Below the pieces are notes generated by a model. The model was not told where the DNA came from. It did not search any database and saw only the letters and a list, made by a program, of their open reading frames with translations. A program made the translations under genes and the position numbers. This document shows positions 8,394-18,737 of a stretch of DNA of 64,000 nt, piece by piece. Origin of the DNA: a bacterium (GTDB lineage: Bacteria; Pseudomonadota; Alphaproteobacteria; Caulobacterales; Hyphomonadaceae); NCBI GenBank assembly GCA_016125045.1, contig WGML01000010.1:101623-165622 (forward strand), written 5' to 3'. The first letter of the stretch is position 1; every line of letters begins with the position of its first letter.

Positions 8394-9424
8394 TTTCGCG
8401 CTCGCCCACCTCTTTCAAACGGTCGAAACGGGTCATCGGCGATGTCCGCGTCGAATCCCAGAACTTCGAAAGTCAGTTCGAAATGTTGCGGAAGCTCGGC
8501 GACCAGCTCTAGTGGCCGTCCGTTTCGTCCCGGCAACTTCAATGCTCGCGCATGCAGATGAAGGCCGTCAGGAACGCCCCCAGGCTCTGGCCGCACGCAG
8601 GTGTACTTGTTGTCGCCCAGAATGGCGCACCCGATCTCCGCCATATGAAACCGCAGTTGATGCGTCCGCCCCGTTTGGGGGCTCAGCGCGACCCAGGCGG
8701 CCAGCTGGCCGGCGTTCGAGAGCACCGCGTAGTCGGTCACCGCGTGCACAGCACCTTTTTCGCCGTGCACAGCGGACCGCATCTTTTCCTTATCGCCGCC
8801 AGGTCCTTCGGCCTTGATCATCCATCCCCGCAATTGGGCCTCCGGCGGATAGGGCGACCCCAGCGTCACCGCCCAGTAGACCTTTTGCAGCGCTCGCGAC
8901 CGGAACAACTTCCCGAGCTCAGCCGCTGCTGACGCGGTCTTCGCGAGAACAAGCACTCCGGTCGTGTCTCGATCCAGCCTGTGCACCAGACGGGGCTTTT
9001 CTTCACCTTCGCGCACCAGGGCGGACGAAAACCCGTCTATGTGTCGGTGGGTTCCGGTACCTCCCTGAACCGCAAGACCAAACGGCTTGTTCAATGCGAT
9101 CAGCCGATCGTCTTCATGGATCACCATCGACCGGATCCATTCGGCGTCCTCGGCTGAGACCCGACCAACATTCGAGGACTTGCGCGGGCGATCTTCCTCC
9201 GGGCGATCCTGCAAGGGCGGAATGCGGACGCTCTGACCGGGCCTCAGGCGCGCGTTCGATTTCGCCCTCGCCCCGTCAACGCGTATCTCGCCGCGACGCA
9301 AAAGCCGTTCGATCTGGGGCTGGGAGAGGTGCTGAAACTTCCGCCGCAGCCAACGGTCCAGCCGCACGTCCCCCTCATCCGGATGGACGGTGATGTGGAC
9401 CACCTGGCCAGCATTCCAGGTCAT
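8390..9424 (-). CDS. rluC: RluC-type 23S rRNA pseudouridine synthase
   Basis: A 344-residue RluA-family enzyme that isomerises uridines to pseudouridine in 23S rRNA. An S4 RNA-binding domain is visible at residues about 15-75 (VRLDRWLRRKF and IERLLRRGEIRVDG). The catalytic motif is HRLDRDTTGVLVLAKT, where the Asp following ArgLeu attacks the base, and the conserved ALSPQTGRTHQLRFHM follows. The S4 domain and length fit RluC rather than RluA. The ATG at 9424 overlaps the crcB stop codon (ATGA), which decides the start despite a weak ribosome site. Confidence 0.88.
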   Translation of the reverse strand: MTWNAGQVVHITVHPDEGDVRLDRWLRRKFQHLSQPQIERLLRRGEIRVDGARAKSNARLRPGQSVRIPPLQDRPEEDRPRKSSNVGRVSAEDAEWIRSMVIHEDDRLIALNKPFGLAVQGGTGTHRHIDGFSSALVREGEEKPRLVHRLDRDTTGVLVLAKTASAAAELGKLFRSRALQKVYWAVTLGSPYPPEAQLRGWMIKAEGPGGDKEKMRSAVHGEKGAVHAVTDYAVLSNAGQLAAWVALSPQTGRTHQLRFHMAEIGCAILGDNKYTCVRPEPGGVPDGLHLHARALKLPGRNGRPLELVAELPQHFELTFEVLGFDADIADDPFRPFERGGRARK

Positions 9425-9792
9425 GCCGCCACGCGCCTGACGAACCAGTAGCCGAGGCCTGCGGCGCACACCCCCATCACCACGGACGCCCCGACATAAG
9501 AAAACGCGACCGCGTATGCGCGCCGCTCGAACATCTCGATCACCTCGAACGAGAAGGTGGAAAAGGTCGTGAACCCGCCCAGCACTCCCACTCCAAGAAG
9601 CAACCGCCACGAGTCTCCCGCCTCGCCCGCTCGCGCCGTCCAACCAGCGAGCGCCCCAAGCAGAAGCGCCCCGGTGACATTCACAAGGAAGGTCGCGACC
9701 GGCCACTGCCTTCCGGCCAGCAGAAGGCTAGCGCCGTAGCGCAGCATCGCTCCAATCGCGCCGCCCGCGGCGACAAGCAAGAACCCGTTCAT
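9421..9792 (-). CDS. crcB: fluoride channel CrcB (Fluc)
   Basis: A 123-residue four-helix inner membrane protein that exports fluoride as a dual-topology dimer. Signatures are AAGGAIGAMLRYGAS at the N terminus, FLVNVTGALLLGAL with the conserved Asn, and GVLGGFTTFSTFSFE, the phenylalanine-box segment; the four hydrophobic stretches are clear. Length is typical. I looked for a fluoride riboswitch in the 100 bases upstream and did not find the consensus. It is the first gene of the overlapped chain with rluC, the HAD phosphatase and ATP12. Confidence 0.95.
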   Translation of the reverse strand: MNGFLLVAAGGAIGAMLRYGASLLLAGRQWPVATFLVNVTGALLLGALAGWTARAGEAGDSWRLLLGVGVLGGFTTFSTFSFEVIEMFERRAYAVAFSYVGASVVMGVCAAGLGYWFVRRVAA

Positions 9793-9892
9793 GATCCGCG
9801 AGTGTTTATGGACAGCCGCCCCAATTGACCAGAGCGCAGCCGCACAACGGCTGCCCGAGCGAGCCGCCGAGCCGCTCCGCCTAGTCAGTGCA

Positions 9893-10651
9893 TCACGGTC
9901 TCGGCGAGACTTCCGCCCATCGCAGTTGTTCCAGCGAGAAGCACGGAGGCGGCGATGCATAAACAGAAAAATGACCGCCGTCAGGATGAGGCCCCCCCAG
10001 CTGCTCCGCATGCAGCATCATCCGCGGCGCCGTGACCCCCGACACACTTGCAGCCCCGCCATAGTAGGGATCCCCCACGATCGGCCGTCCGGCGATCGCC
10101 AGGTGCACTCTCAATTGATGCATCCGCCCGGTTTCCGGGAATAGCTTCAGCAGGTGGAGCCGCCCCTCGGAGCGCACGACCCGGTACCTTGTCCGCGCCG
10201 CCAACGGCTCGGCGTCGCCCGGACGCGCAGCGCGCATGAGTTCGAGGTCCGGCCTCGGGCGGTACCGGACGAGCTCATCGACAAATTCTCCCTCGACCGC
10301 AGCGAATCGATCGCCAGTCACCAGAGCGAGGTAGGTCTTCAACATCGACCGCCCGGCGAATGCCGCGGAAAGCGCGGCTGCGGATGGCTGGGTGTGCGCG
10401 GCGATGATGACGCCGGAGGTCTGGGCGTCGAGTCGGTGCACCAATCGCGGGCGCTTGCCGTTGGAACGTTCAAACGCCCGCAGCAAAAGATCGAGCGTTC
10501 TGTCATCAGGGTTGCGAGTCTGGACGGGGAGGCCCGCCGGTTTGTTGAACGCGATGAGGCTGCGGTCCTCATGAATGACGAGTGATCTTACAAAGACGCT
10601 ATCAGCCGCGGAGAGAGCGGAGGCGCGATCCACCAGTCCGCGGCGCTTCAT
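9893..10651 (-). CDS. RluA-family pseudouridine synthase without S4 domain
   Basis: A 252-residue pseudouridine synthase. The core begins with SLVIHEDRSLIAFNKPAGLP, the catalytic segment is HRLDAQTSGVIIAAHT with the nucleophilic Asp, and the binding segment FPETGRMHQLRVHLAI follows. There is no N-terminal S4 domain, so it is closer in layout to RluA/RluE-like enzymes acting on tRNA or rRNA; the target uridine is not known. Its ATG overlaps the last base of the rarA stop (TGATG), suggesting coupled translation. A second family member, the RluC-type gene, lies only 470 bases away across crcB. Confidence 0.87.
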   Translation of the reverse strand: MKRRGLVDRASALSAADSVFVRSLVIHEDRSLIAFNKPAGLPVQTRNPDDRTLDLLLRAFERSNGKRPRLVHRLDAQTSGVIIAAHTQPSAAALSAAFAGRSMLKTYLALVTGDRFAAVEGEFVDELVRYRPRPDLELMRAARPGDAEPLAARTRYRVVRSEGRLHLLKLFPETGRMHQLRVHLAIAGRPIVGDPYYGGAASVSGVTAPRMMLHAEQLGGPHPDGGHFSVYASPPPCFSLEQLRWAEVSPRP

Positions 10652-11964
10652 CAGGGATCATTCCTTCGGCGGCGACGGTCTGCGAGGTCCATGAGGTGCG
10701 CCTGGAGCCGCTTCTCCTCGCCGCGATCCGTTGGCGCGTAGAAGCCGCGCCGATCCATTCCCTCGGGGAAGTAATCCTGCCCGGAAAATCCGTCAGCCAG
10801 ATCGTGATCATAAACATAGTCCGCTCCACGACGCATCTCCCGCATCAGCTGCGTCGGCGCATTCAGGATGTGCGGCGGCGGCGGTAGGGAGCCCGACTCT
10901 TCGGCGGCTGCGATCGCAGACTTGAAAGCGAAGTAGGCCGCATTCGATTTCGGCGCCGCCGCCAGGTGCAACACAGCTTGCGCGAGTGCGAGTTCGCCCT
11001 CAGGCGAGCCGAGCCGCTCGTACGCCGCGGCGGCGGCCTGCGCGACCAGCAGCGACTGCGGATCGGCAAGTCCGATATCCTCGCTCGCCATTCGGATGAG
11101 CCGTCTTCCGAGAAACAACGGATCTTCGCCGCCTTTCAGCATGCGGGCGAACCAGTAAAGGGCGGCGTCGGGATCGGACCCGCGGATGGATTTGTGCAGA
11201 GCCGAGATGAGGTTGTAGTGCTCTTCGCGATCCCGATCATAAGCGGCGGATCGTTTCGTAAGGATCCGTTGGAGCTCGTCGGGCCCCATCGGGGGTCCGT
11301 CCCACGCGAAGACCTCTTCGACAAGGTTCAGGAAGTATCGACCGTCGCCGTCGGCGAGCGAATACAGCACCCTCTTCCCCTCCTCCGTGAGCGGCGCCGA
11401 TCGCCCGAAGTGAGCTTCGGAGCGCCGCAACAACTCATCGAGTGCGGCGGCCTCAAGACGGTTCAACACCACCACCCGACACCGGGACAGCAATGCCGAG
11501 TTGAGTTCGAAGCTCGGATTCTCGGTGGTCGCACCGATCAACGTCACGACACCTCGCTCAACGAAGGGCAGAAACCCATCCTGCTGCGCTCGGTTGAACC
11601 GGTGGATTTCATCGACGAACAGCAAGGTTCCCTTGCCGATCTTGCGGCGCTGTTCGGCCCGCTCGAACACCTCCCGAAGATCCTTAACTCCGGAGAACAC
11701 CGCTGAAAGCTGCTCGAACTCGAGCCGGGCGTCTCGCGCCAGCAAGCGTGCGATGGAGGTCTTGCCTACGCCCGGCGGCCCCCACAGAATGACGCTCGCC
11801 AGTCGACCCTTTGCGAGCATCCGTCCGATCGGCCCATCGGAGCCAAGAACATGGTCCTGGCCGACGATCTGGTCGATCCGCTCAGGCCGCAATCGGTCCG
11901 CGAGCGGACGCGGCGCGTCGCCTTCTAGGTCGGAAGCGGAAAAAAGATCGGTCACAGACCGCAC
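10651..11964 (-). CDS. rarA: replication-associated recombination protein RarA (MgsA)
   Basis: A AAA+ ATPase of up to 437 residues that acts at stalled replication forks and interacts with clamp loader and SSB. The N-terminal part has PLADRLRPERIDQIVGQDH, Walker A GPPGVGKTSIARLLA, Walker B LLFVDEIHRFNRAQQDGFLP and sensor 1 IGATTENPSFELNSALLSR. The C-terminal part has the family's helical tetramerisation region with HYNLISALHKSIRGSDPDAA and PEGMDRRGFY. Two GTG starts are possible, at 11964 and three codons later at 11955; neither has a strong ribosome site. The rest of the length is normal. Confidence 0.93.
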   Translation of the reverse strand: MRSVTDLFSASDLEGDAPRPLADRLRPERIDQIVGQDHVLGSDGPIGRMLAKGRLASVILWGPPGVGKTSIARLLARDARLEFEQLSAVFSGVKDLREVFERAEQRRKIGKGTLLFVDEIHRFNRAQQDGFLPFVERGVVTLIGATTENPSFELNSALLSRCRVVVLNRLEAAALDELLRRSEAHFGRSAPLTEEGKRVLYSLADGDGRYFLNLVEEVFAWDGPPMGPDELQRILTKRSAAYDRDREEHYNLISALHKSIRGSDPDAALYWFARMLKGGEDPLFLGRRLIRMASEDIGLADPQSLLVAQAAAAAYERLGSPEGELALAQAVLHLAAAPKSNAAYFAFKSAIAAAEESGSLPPPPHILNAPTQLMREMRRGADYVYDHDLADGFSGQDYFPEGMDRRGFYAPTDRGEEKRLQAHLMDLADRRRRRNDP

Positions 11965-12021
11965 ACTACCGTTGAGCGATCCGGTGTGAAAGCGCCTGGA
12001 TCGTCTTCGCGCTCGTCACGT

Positions 12022-12357
12022 TCAGTTGGGTCGCTTCATCGTGGCGATATAGCTGTACAGGTCCTCACGCTGGTCAATCGGAACGATCAGGTGCGGCATG
12101 TCCTTGTGCCCTGTGGTCATCCAGACATTGAACGCAGTGAGCGTCATCCCAGGCGCCGACGCGATCGATCTGAAGGTAGGGGCGGCGGGGTTCGGCGACC
12201 GCTCCGTCAGGGGGTCAATTGCATGACAGCCCGCACACGACCGCGACGCATAGGCCAGACCCGCATCCGCGTCACCGACCTTCTGGGCGCTCGCTGGAGC
12301 GATGGCAGGGAGCGTGAACACCGCCCCGATCATCAGGATACGCACCACAAGGCTCAT
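12022..12357 (-). CDS. small c-type cytochrome
   Basis: A 111-residue periplasmic class I cytochrome c. The signal peptide covers the first 24 residues and ends ASA|Q. Heme is bound through SCAGCH (Cys41, Cys44, His45), and Met87 in GHKDMPHL is the probable sixth ligand. The ATG at 12357 has GGAGG 7 bases upstream, a very good ribosome site. It is placed between rarA and the Do-family protease on the same strand, with 67 bases to the protease gene. It may be a single-domain electron carrier; no partner oxidase or dehydrogenase is in view. Confidence 0.88.
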   Translation of the reverse strand: MSLVVRILMIGAVFTLPAIAPASAQKVGDADAGLAYASRSCAGCHAIDPLTERSPNPAAPTFRSIASAPGMTLTAFNVWMTTGHKDMPHLIVPIDQREDLYSYIATMKRPN

Positions 12358-12424
12358 GCTGTCGCCTCCGTTTGATGAACAGAGGAAGCATGGAGCCGAG
12401 AGATTGCGCGCGCGCTGATTCAGA

Positions 12425-13945
12425 TCAAATGCGTACCGACGTTTCGATCCGTTCGCCATTGCGTTCGATCGCAAGGCGCCAGATGGGCTGTCCTGCCTTC
12501 TCCGAACGTTCGATGGCTGTTTCGAGATCAACCGCGGTCCGGATCGCAGCGCCGTTGACCTCGCGCACGATGTCGCCGGGCCGGAGGCCAAGTTGGGATG
12601 CAATCGAACGGCGGACGACCCGGTTGACCAGAAGCCCGGTCTGAAAGCCGTCTCTTCCCAGTTCTTCGGCGAGGGCGGGCGAAATCTCCGCAACCTCCGC
12701 GCCGGAGAACGGATTGCGGCCGTCGATGCGCAACAACTCTGCTTCGGTTGCCCCGGGCGGCGGCGCGAACGTTAGGGTAAGTTCACGCGACCGCCCATCC
12801 CGCCAGATATCGACCTTCGCCCGGTCACCCGGAGCAAACGTCGCCGCAACGAATTTCATGCCCCGCTCGTCGAATACCTCGCGACCGTCGATCGACAGCA
12901 CCACGTCGCCGGCCCTGAGCCCCGCCTTCGCCGCCGGTCCATCCGGATAGATATCCTTGATCAGCACGCCGCGCGGCCGTCCGAGAGCCAACTTGACAGC
13001 GAGTTCGCTGTTAACGCCCTCGCCTTTGGCGCCTAGCCACGGGCGCACGATGCGACCATCGTTCATGGCGGCGTCCACTACGCGCTTCACCATCTCGGCT
13101 GGCACCGCAAACCCGATGCCGTTAGAACCACCGCCTCTGGAGTAGATCGCCGAATTGACGCCTACGAGGCGACCGCTCATGTCGACGAGCGCCCCCCCGG
13201 AATTACCCGGATTGATGGCGGCGTCCGTCTGAATGAAAAATGAGAAGTCCGAGACGCCGACATCGGTTCGGGCAAGCGCCGACACGATGCCCGTTGTCAC
13301 GGTCTGTCCCACACCGAACGGATTGCCGATCGCCATCACGAGATCGCCAACTTCGATGCCACGTGTGTCCGCGAATGAGAGCGTGGGCAGCGTCTCGCGG
13401 CCGACATCTATCTTCAAAACAGCGAGGTCGGTGCGGGCGTCCGCGAGAACCAGCTCGGCATTGAACTCCCTTCGGTCGGACAGCATGACTTTGAATTCGT
13501 CCGCCCCCTCGATCACATGGTTGTTGGTGACGATCACCCCATCGGACGCAACGATGACGCCCGATCCAAGGGATTGCTGGACACGCTGAGCCGGTCCGGC
13601 CCCCGTTCCACCGCCGAAGAACTGCCCAAAGAACGGGTCGTTCGCAAACGGCGAGGTCGACCGCCGAACCAGTTTGGACGAATAGACATTCACCACCGCG
13701 GGCGCCGAGTCGTGCACCACCGGCGCAAAAGACATTGTGATCTGCTCGCGCGATGCAGGAAGCACGCGGGCCTGGGTGGGCTCTGCGACCTGCGGACCAG
13801 ACAGTTGCGCCAGGTTCGCCGCCGTCTCGGGGGCGGGCTCCCCCGGAGAGATCGCCTCCGTTCTTTGACCACATGCGGGGAAGACTGCAAAAGCCGCGAA
13901 GGCGGCGACCAGACCAAGCGTTCTGACGCTACGCGATTGTTGCAT
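12425..13945 (-). CDS. Do-family (DegP/DegQ-like) periplasmic serine protease
   Basis: A 506-residue HtrA-type protease. The N terminus is a signal sequence ending near Cys25 (FPACGQ); this looks like a weak lipobox, so either lipid attachment or ordinary cleavage is possible. The trypsin-like catalytic triad is His143 (TNNHVIEG), Asp173 (ARTDLAVL) and Ser249 (NPGNSGGALVD). Two PDZ domains follow, the first with GVLIKDIYPDGPAAKAGLR and the second with GLLVNRVVRRSIASQLGLR. The family degrades or refolds damaged envelope proteins. The ATG at 13945 follows GGGAG by about 10 bases. An in-frame extension upstream to 14083 lacks family features. Confidence 0.93.
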   Translation of the reverse strand: MQQSRSVRTLGLVAAFAAFAVFPACGQRTEAISPGEPAPETAANLAQLSGPQVAEPTQARVLPASREQITMSFAPVVHDSAPAVVNVYSSKLVRRSTSPFANDPFFGQFFGGGTGAGPAQRVQQSLGSGVIVASDGVIVTNNHVIEGADEFKVMLSDRREFNAELVLADARTDLAVLKIDVGRETLPTLSFADTRGIEVGDLVMAIGNPFGVGQTVTTGIVSALARTDVGVSDFSFFIQTDAAINPGNSGGALVDMSGRLVGVNSAIYSRGGGSNGIGFAVPAEMVKRVVDAAMNDGRIVRPWLGAKGEGVNSELAVKLALGRPRGVLIKDIYPDGPAAKAGLRAGDVVLSIDGREVFDERGMKFVAATFAPGDRAKVDIWRDGRSRELTLTFAPPPGATEAELLRIDGRNPFSGAEVAEISPALAEELGRDGFQTGLLVNRVVRRSIASQLGLRPGDIVREVNGAAIRTAVDLETAIERSEKAGQPIWRLAIERNGERIETSVRI

Positions 13946-14140
13946 TCGTGAACCGCTCCCGATTGACCTATCCAACTGGCGCGACTGATGCGCCCGATCG
14001 ATCCAAGGCTGAGAGCTAGGCACCGAATTCGGCGGCATCAAGGCGACCGGAGAGATAGATGGATGGACCCGCATCGCGGCCAATGCGCCTGTCGCTATGG
14101 CACGCGCAAGCCAGCTCTCGTCCTCAGGAGCAGCGCACGA

Positions 14141-14566
14141 TCAATCCGCGTCGGCGGCTTCGCGCTCCGCCTCGACGCGTTCGCGGTCGGCCTTGCCCTT
14201 GGCGTCGTGATCGCGATCCACGAGTTCGATCACCGCCAACGGCGCGTTGTCGCCAAACCGGAAACCCGCCTTCAGCACACGCGTGTAACCGCCTTTCCGG
14301 TCCTTGTAGCGATCAGCCAGCGTCGAGAACAGCTTGCGGACGACATCGTCCTCTTTCAACTGTGAGGCGGCCAGCCTGCGGGCTGCGAGGTCGCCCTTTT
14401 TTGAAAGAGTGACGAGCTTATCGACTACCGAACGCAGTTCCTTCGCCTTGGGGAGGGTCGTCGTGATCTGCTCATGGCGGATCAACGCCCCCGCCATATT
14501 GGCGAACATCGCCTTGCGATGGGAGGCCGTTCGATTGAGCTTACGAAGCGCGAAGCCGTGGCGCAT
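14141..14566 (-). CDS. rplQ: 50S ribosomal protein L17
   Basis: L17 of 141 residues, a large-subunit protein near the exit tunnel. The N terminus [20 protein letters not shown] and [18 protein letters not shown] are highly conserved family segments. The last 20 residues are a charged extension rich in Asp, Glu, Lys and Arg. It is the last gene of the alpha operon, 44 bases behind rpoA. Confidence 0.97.
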   Translation of the reverse strand: MRHGFALRKLNRTASHRKAMFANMAGALIRHEQITTTLPKAKELRSVVDKLVTLSKKGDLAARRLAASQLKEDDVVRKLFSTLADRYKDRKGGYTRVLKAGFRFGDNAPLAVIELVDRDHDAKGKADRERVEAEREAADAD

Positions 14567-14610
14567 CTGTTATTCGACCCCGGTCACCCGGCGAGCCGCT
14601 CCTTATCTGA

Positions 14611-15648
14611 TCAGGGGTGTTCGTCGTACTTCTTGGCGAGGTCTTCAATATTTTCCGGCGGCCAGCTCGACACTTCCATCCCGAGGTGAAGCCCCATCCC
14701 GGAAAGGACTTCCTTGATCTCGTTGAGCGACTTTCGCCCGAAGTTGGGCGTCCGCAGCATCTCCGCCTCGGACTTCTGGATCAGATCGCCGATATAAACG
14801 ATGTTGTCGTTGCGCAGACAGTTTGCGGAACGGACCGAGAGCTCCAGCTCATCGACTTTCTTCAACAGAACCGGGTTGAACCCGAGATCCGGCTCATCCG
14901 CGCCCACGGCCGCCTCGACGGGTTCGTCGAAAGTGATAAGCAATTGAAGCTGGTCCTGAAGGATGCGCGCCGCGTATGCCACGGCGTTCTCCGGCGTCAC
15001 CGAACCGTCGGTGTGCACATCGAGCGTCAAGCGATCATAGTCCAACACCTGGCCCGACCGGGTGTCCTCGATCTGGATGCCGACGCGCTCTACAGGCGAG
15101 AAAATCGCATCAATCGGAATAAACCCAAGCGGCGCATCGTCAGGCCGATTGCGATCCGAAGGCACGTACCCTTTGCCGGTCGCAACGTGGAACTCCATCC
15201 GCACCTCAGCGCCGTCGTCCACATGACAGATCACGTGCTCAGGATTCAGGATCTCTATGTCGCCGGGCGTCTCGATCTGCTTGGCGGTCACTACGCCAGG
15301 CCCCTTCACTCGAAGCGTCATGCGCTTCGGCGTCTCGGAAATCATGCGAAGGCGCACACGCTTCAGATTGAGGACAATGTCCGTCACGTCCTCACGCACG
15401 CCGGCGATCGACGAAAACTCGTGAACAACGCCCTCTATCTGTACGCCGGTGATCGCGGCGCCCTGCAGGGACGACAGGAGCACTCGCCGCAGGGAGTTGC
15501 CGAGCGTCGCGCCGAACCCGCGCTCGAGCGGTTCAATGACTAGCTTGGCGCGCCTTTGCGCGTCATAATCGTGCTCGACGACCGGACGGTTGGGACGGAT
15601 CAGGTCCTTCCAGTTCTTGTCGTTCACGGATACGGCGGTTGTCGCCAT
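14611..15648 (-). CDS. rpoA: RNA polymerase alpha subunit
   Basis: Alpha subunit of 345 residues: the N-terminal domain (with [19 protein letters not shown] and the dimer interface) starts polymerase assembly, and the C-terminal domain from about residue 255 ([20 protein letters not shown]) contacts UP elements and activators. Length is normal. I chose the ATG at 15648 because it gives the family N terminus with a short lead, whereas longer upstream frames run into the rpsK gap. It is placed between rpsK and rplQ as in other alphaproteobacteria. Confidence 0.97.
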   Translation of the reverse strand: MATTAVSVNDKNWKDLIRPNRPVVEHDYDAQRRAKLVIEPLERGFGATLGNSLRRVLLSSLQGAAITGVQIEGVVHEFSSIAGVREDVTDIVLNLKRVRLRMISETPKRMTLRVKGPGVVTAKQIETPGDIEILNPEHVICHVDDGAEVRMEFHVATGKGYVPSDRNRPDDAPLGFIPIDAIFSPVERVGIQIEDTRSGQVLDYDRLTLDVHTDGSVTPENAVAYAARILQDQLQLLITFDEPVEAAVGADEPDLGFNPVLLKKVDELELSVRSANCLRNDNIVYIGDLIQKSEAEMLRTPNFGRKSLNEIKEVLSGMGLHLGMEVSSWPPENIEDLAKKYDEHP

Positions 15649-15724
15649 CTGAATGCCTCTCAATCGGGTTCTGTCCCGTTCGCAGCCGCCCCGATCGTCG
15701 TTCGAAGCAGCCCGTACTTGATGT

Positions 15725-16114
15725 TTAAACGCGCCTGCGCTTGGGCGGACGGCATCCGTTGTGCGGGACCGAGGTCGTGTCATGGATGGTCGTGACCGCG
15801 AAGCCGACCGCCTGGAGCGCGCGCAACGCTGATTCTCGACCAGACCCCGGACCGTGCACGAGGACCTCCAGCGTCTTCATCCCGTGCTCCTGCGCCTTGC
15901 GGCCCGCGTCTTCTGCGGCGACCTGCGCGGCGTAGGGGGTAGACTTGCGTGAACCCTTGAACCCCATCGACCCCGCCGAAGACCAGGAAATCGTGTTGCC
16001 CTGAGCGTCAGTGATCGTGATGATCGTATTGTTGAAGCTGGCGTTCACATGAGCGACGCCTGAAGCGATATTCTTTCTTTCCCTGCGCCGAACGCGTTGG
16101 GCTTCGCGAGCCAT
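15725..16114 (-). CDS. rpsK: 30S ribosomal protein S11
   Basis: S11 of 129 residues, part of the small-subunit platform that binds 16S rRNA with S6 and S18. Conserved segments are [38 protein letters not shown] and [15 protein letters not shown], with the C-terminal [12 protein letters not shown]. It is 15 bases behind rpsM; rpoA follows after 76 bases. Confidence 0.97.
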   Translation of the reverse strand: MAREAQRVRRRERKNIASGVAHVNASFNNTIITITDAQGNTISWSSAGSMGFKGSRKSTPYAAQVAAEDAGRKAQEHGMKTLEVLVHGPGSGRESALRALQAVGFAVTTIHDTTSVPHNGCRPPKRRRV

Positions 16115-16129
16115 GATCCGATCCTCGCC

Positions 16130-16498
16130 TTATTTCTTCTTGCCGGCGATGGGCTTGGCCGGCCCCTTGCGCGTGCGTGCGTTGGTGTGGGTTCGTTGAC
16201 CACGGACCGGAAGGCCGCGGCGATGACGAAGTCCGCGGTAGCAACCGAGGTCCATCAATCTCTTGATGTTCATCGCGACTTCCCGGCGAAGATCGCCTTC
16301 GACCACATAGTCGCGGTCGATAGTTTCTCTGATCTGCAAGACTTCCGAATCCGAAAGCTGATTGACGCGACGAGCCGACTCGATCCCGACTTTCTCGCAA
16401 ATCTCCTTCGCCATCGACGGACCGATTCCGTGGATGTAGCGAAGGGCGATCTCCACACGCTTCCCGGTGGGGATATTCACGCCAGCGATACGGGCCAA
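16130..16498 (-). CDS. rpsM: 30S ribosomal protein S13, TTG start
   Basis: S13 of 122 residues, head of the small subunit, contacting the P-site tRNA and L5. Signatures are [31 protein letters not shown] and [19 protein letters not shown]. The start is taken as a TTG at 16496-16498, which gives the usual N terminus and length and has GGAGG 5 bases upstream. An in-frame ATG at 16519 would add seven residues and would put the ribosome site inside the coding sequence. A 168-base gap separates it from adk, so a separate promoter or processing site is possible. Confidence 0.95.
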   Translation of the reverse strand: MARIAGVNIPTGKRVEIALRYIHGIGPSMAKEICEKVGIESARRVNQLSDSEVLQIRETIDRDYVVEGDLRREVAMNIKRLMDLGCYRGLRHRRGLPVRGQRTHTNARTRKGPAKPIAGKKK

Positions 16499-16666
16499 AC
16501 GCCCCTCCTTACACCGCATAATCTGAAGGACGCCCGAAAAGCCTCCACCGCGCGCCGAAAAGCGCGGGCGGGGAACCTCTCCGACGCGAAGCCGCCACTT
16601 ATATGACGCTTAAGAGCCCCGTCAACCGGATAATTGGCCAAGCCCTCGGTCACCCTCCCGAAGGTT

Positions 16667-17254
16667 TCAATCGTCGGGATCACTCCCTGAGTCGAAATCG
16701 AGCGCGGCGGCGATCGCGCGCGACACGTCATCAATGTCCCGCATTCCATCGATCTCGATGAGCTTGCCCTGCGATCGATAGATTGGAAGCAGCGGCGCTG
16801 TTTGATCATTGTACGCCGTCAAGCGCTTCTTGAAGCTTTCCGGATTGTCGTCTGCACGGCCTTCCTGCTCGAACCTGCGCGTAACGCGCTCGATCAGCTG
16901 TGTCTCGTCCACGCGCAGACGGATGACCAGGTCGATTCCGGTGCCGTGGTCTGCGAGCATCCTGTCAAGCGCTCGCGCCTGTGCGACCGTGCGCGGAAAT
17001 CCGTCGAAAATAAACCCGGGGGCGTCCGGCTCCTCCTCGACTCGCGCGGCGATGAGCTCGATAACGATTTCGTCGGACACCAGCGATCCCGAGTCCATGA
17101 TCGCTGCCACCCGCCTCCCCAGTTCGGAACCGGATGCACGCGCGGCCCGCAGCATGTCGCCGGTCGAAAGCTGAACGTAGCCACGCTCATTGACCAGACG
17201 CTTCGCCTGGGTGCCTTTGCCCGCGGCGGGCGGGCCGAACAGGATCAGATTCAT
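16667..17254 (-). CDS. adk: adenylate kinase
   Basis: Interconverts ATP plus AMP and two ADP. The 195-residue product is the short form without a zinc-binding lid. The P-loop is [16 protein letters not shown] at residues 5-20, the AMP site is [10 protein letters not shown], and [17 protein letters not shown] contains the conserved Arg; the lid is short around [20 protein letters not shown]. Its ATG overlaps the secY stop by four bases (ATGA), so the two are translationally coupled. Confidence 0.97.
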   Translation of the reverse strand: MNLILFGPPAAGKGTQAKRLVNERGYVQLSTGDMLRAARASGSELGRRVAAIMDSGSLVSDEIVIELIAARVEEEPDAPGFIFDGFPRTVAQARALDRMLADHGTGIDLVIRLRVDETQLIERVTRRFEQEGRADDNPESFKKRLTAYNDQTAPLLPIYRSQGKLIEIDGMRDIDDVSRAIAAALDFDSGSDPDD

Positions 17255-18624
17255 CTCTTCCGCCCCCCGAGGCGGGCGCGCTTGATCATGCCTTCATACT
17301 GGTGGGCGACGAGGTGCGACTGAATCTGGGCGACCGTATCCATGGTGACCGACACGACAATCAGGATGGATGTGCCGCCTATCGCGAGCGTCAGCCCATA
17401 ATATCCCCTGAGGATTTCAGGCAGCAGACAGACCGCGGTGAGATAGACGGCTCCGATCACCGTCAGGCGAGACAAGACGAAGTCGAGATGCTCCGCTGTC
17501 CGTTTCCCTGGCTTATAGCCGGGGATGAATCCCCCATACTTCCGAAGATTCTCGGCCGTTTCCTCAGGGTTGAACACAACCGATGTATAGAAGAAGCAGA
17601 AGAAAATGATCAGGACGCCATATAGGATGATGTGCAGCGGTTGCCCGGGCCCAAGGTAGGCGATCATCGTCTGGAGCGCATTTGAGAACCACCCGTCCGC
17701 CGTCACACCGCCCTGGCCAGCCGTCGAGAACCCGGCGAGCGTTGTTGGCAGCAAGAGAAGGGAAGAGGCGAAGATTGGCGGGATGACGCCCGACGTGTTG
17801 AGCTTGAGCGGAAGGAAGGAACTTTCGCCCCCGACCATCCGGTTGCCCTGCTGGCGGCGCGGATACTGGATGAGCAACCGCCTCTGCGACCGCTCGATAA
17901 ACACGATGAACACAATGATTGCGATCGAGAGCGCCGCGAGGGCCAGCAGCGCCACCAGCGACAGACTACCCTGCCGCGTCTGCTCCAGAGACCGGAACAC
18001 GACCCGCGGCAGCTCTGCGACAATGCCCGCGAATATGATGAGCGAAATGCCGTTCCCGACCCCCCGCGCGGTGATCTGCTCGCCGAGCCACATGAGGAAA
18101 ATCGTCCCCCCCACGAGCGTGATGACCGTCGACGCAAGGAAGAAGAGGCCCGGACTCGTTGCGATCGCGGTTCCCCTCGTCGGGTCGACAGCGTTGAACG
18201 CCAGCGCGATCCCAAACGCTTGGACGATCGCGAGCAACACAGTCAGGTAGCGTGTGTACTGATTGATCTGTTTGCGCCCCGCCTCGCCCTCCTTCTTGAG
18301 CCTTTCCAACGTCGGCACGGCGGTCGTCATCAACTGGACGATGATCGACGCGGAGATATAGGGCATCACATTCAGCGCGAAGATCGCCATGCGCTCAACG
18401 GCGCCGCCGGAGAACATGTTGTACATGCCAAGCAGTCCTCCGGACGCTTGGCCAAACGCGCGTGCAAATTCCTGCGGATCAATGCCGGGCAGCGGGATGT
18501 AGGTGCCTAGCCGATAAACAACGAGCGCGCCGAGCGTGAACCAGATCCGCGCCTGAAGCTCCTTCGCCCGTCCGAAGGAGGCGAAGTTGATATTTCGCGC
18601 GAGCTGCTCGGCCGCAGAAACCAT
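17251..18624 (-). CDS. secY: preprotein translocase subunit SecY
   Basis: Central channel protein of the Sec translocon, 457 residues with about ten membrane helices. Conserved segments are LWFTLGA-like [20 protein letters not shown] near the first helix, [20 protein letters not shown], and [20 protein letters not shown] with the loop that touches SecA and the ribosome. The ATG at 18624 has GGGAG 7 bases upstream; an in-frame TTG seven codons earlier is less likely. It lies 113 bases behind rplO and is followed by adk. SecE is encoded at 45.4 kb. Confidence 0.97.
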   Translation of the reverse strand: MVSAAEQLARNINFASFGRAKELQARIWFTLGALVVYRLGTYIPLPGIDPQEFARAFGQASGGLLGMYNMFSGGAVERMAIFALNVMPYISASIIVQLMTTAVPTLERLKKEGEAGRKQINQYTRYLTVLLAIVQAFGIALAFNAVDPTRGTAIATSPGLFFLASTVITLVGGTIFLMWLGEQITARGVGNGISLIIFAGIVAELPRVVFRSLEQTRQGSLSLVALLALAALSIAIIVFIVFIERSQRRLLIQYPRRQQGNRMVGGESSFLPLKLNTSGVIPPIFASSLLLLPTTLAGFSTAGQGGVTADGWFSNALQTMIAYLGPGQPLHIILYGVLIIFFCFFYTSVVFNPEETAENLRKYGGFIPGYKPGKRTAEHLDFVLSRLTVIGAVYLTAVCLLPEILRGYYGLTLAIGGTSILIVVSVTMDTVAQIQSHLVAHQYEGMIKRARLGGRKR

Positions 18625-18737
18625 TCGCCCGCTCCCTTGTATCAACGGCTGCGGCGGGCGTGTCTGCCGCTTCCGGTGCGAGTACTCGTCCGATCGGCGG
18701 ACGCAAAGCTTCGGCGCTTGTGGGTCGGGGCTGCCGC

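Noticed and set aside
9793..9892. Fluoride riboswitch ahead of crcB
   Set aside because: The conserved crcB-motif sequence elements are not present; a GATG and a CTGA-like string are too short and wrongly spaced.
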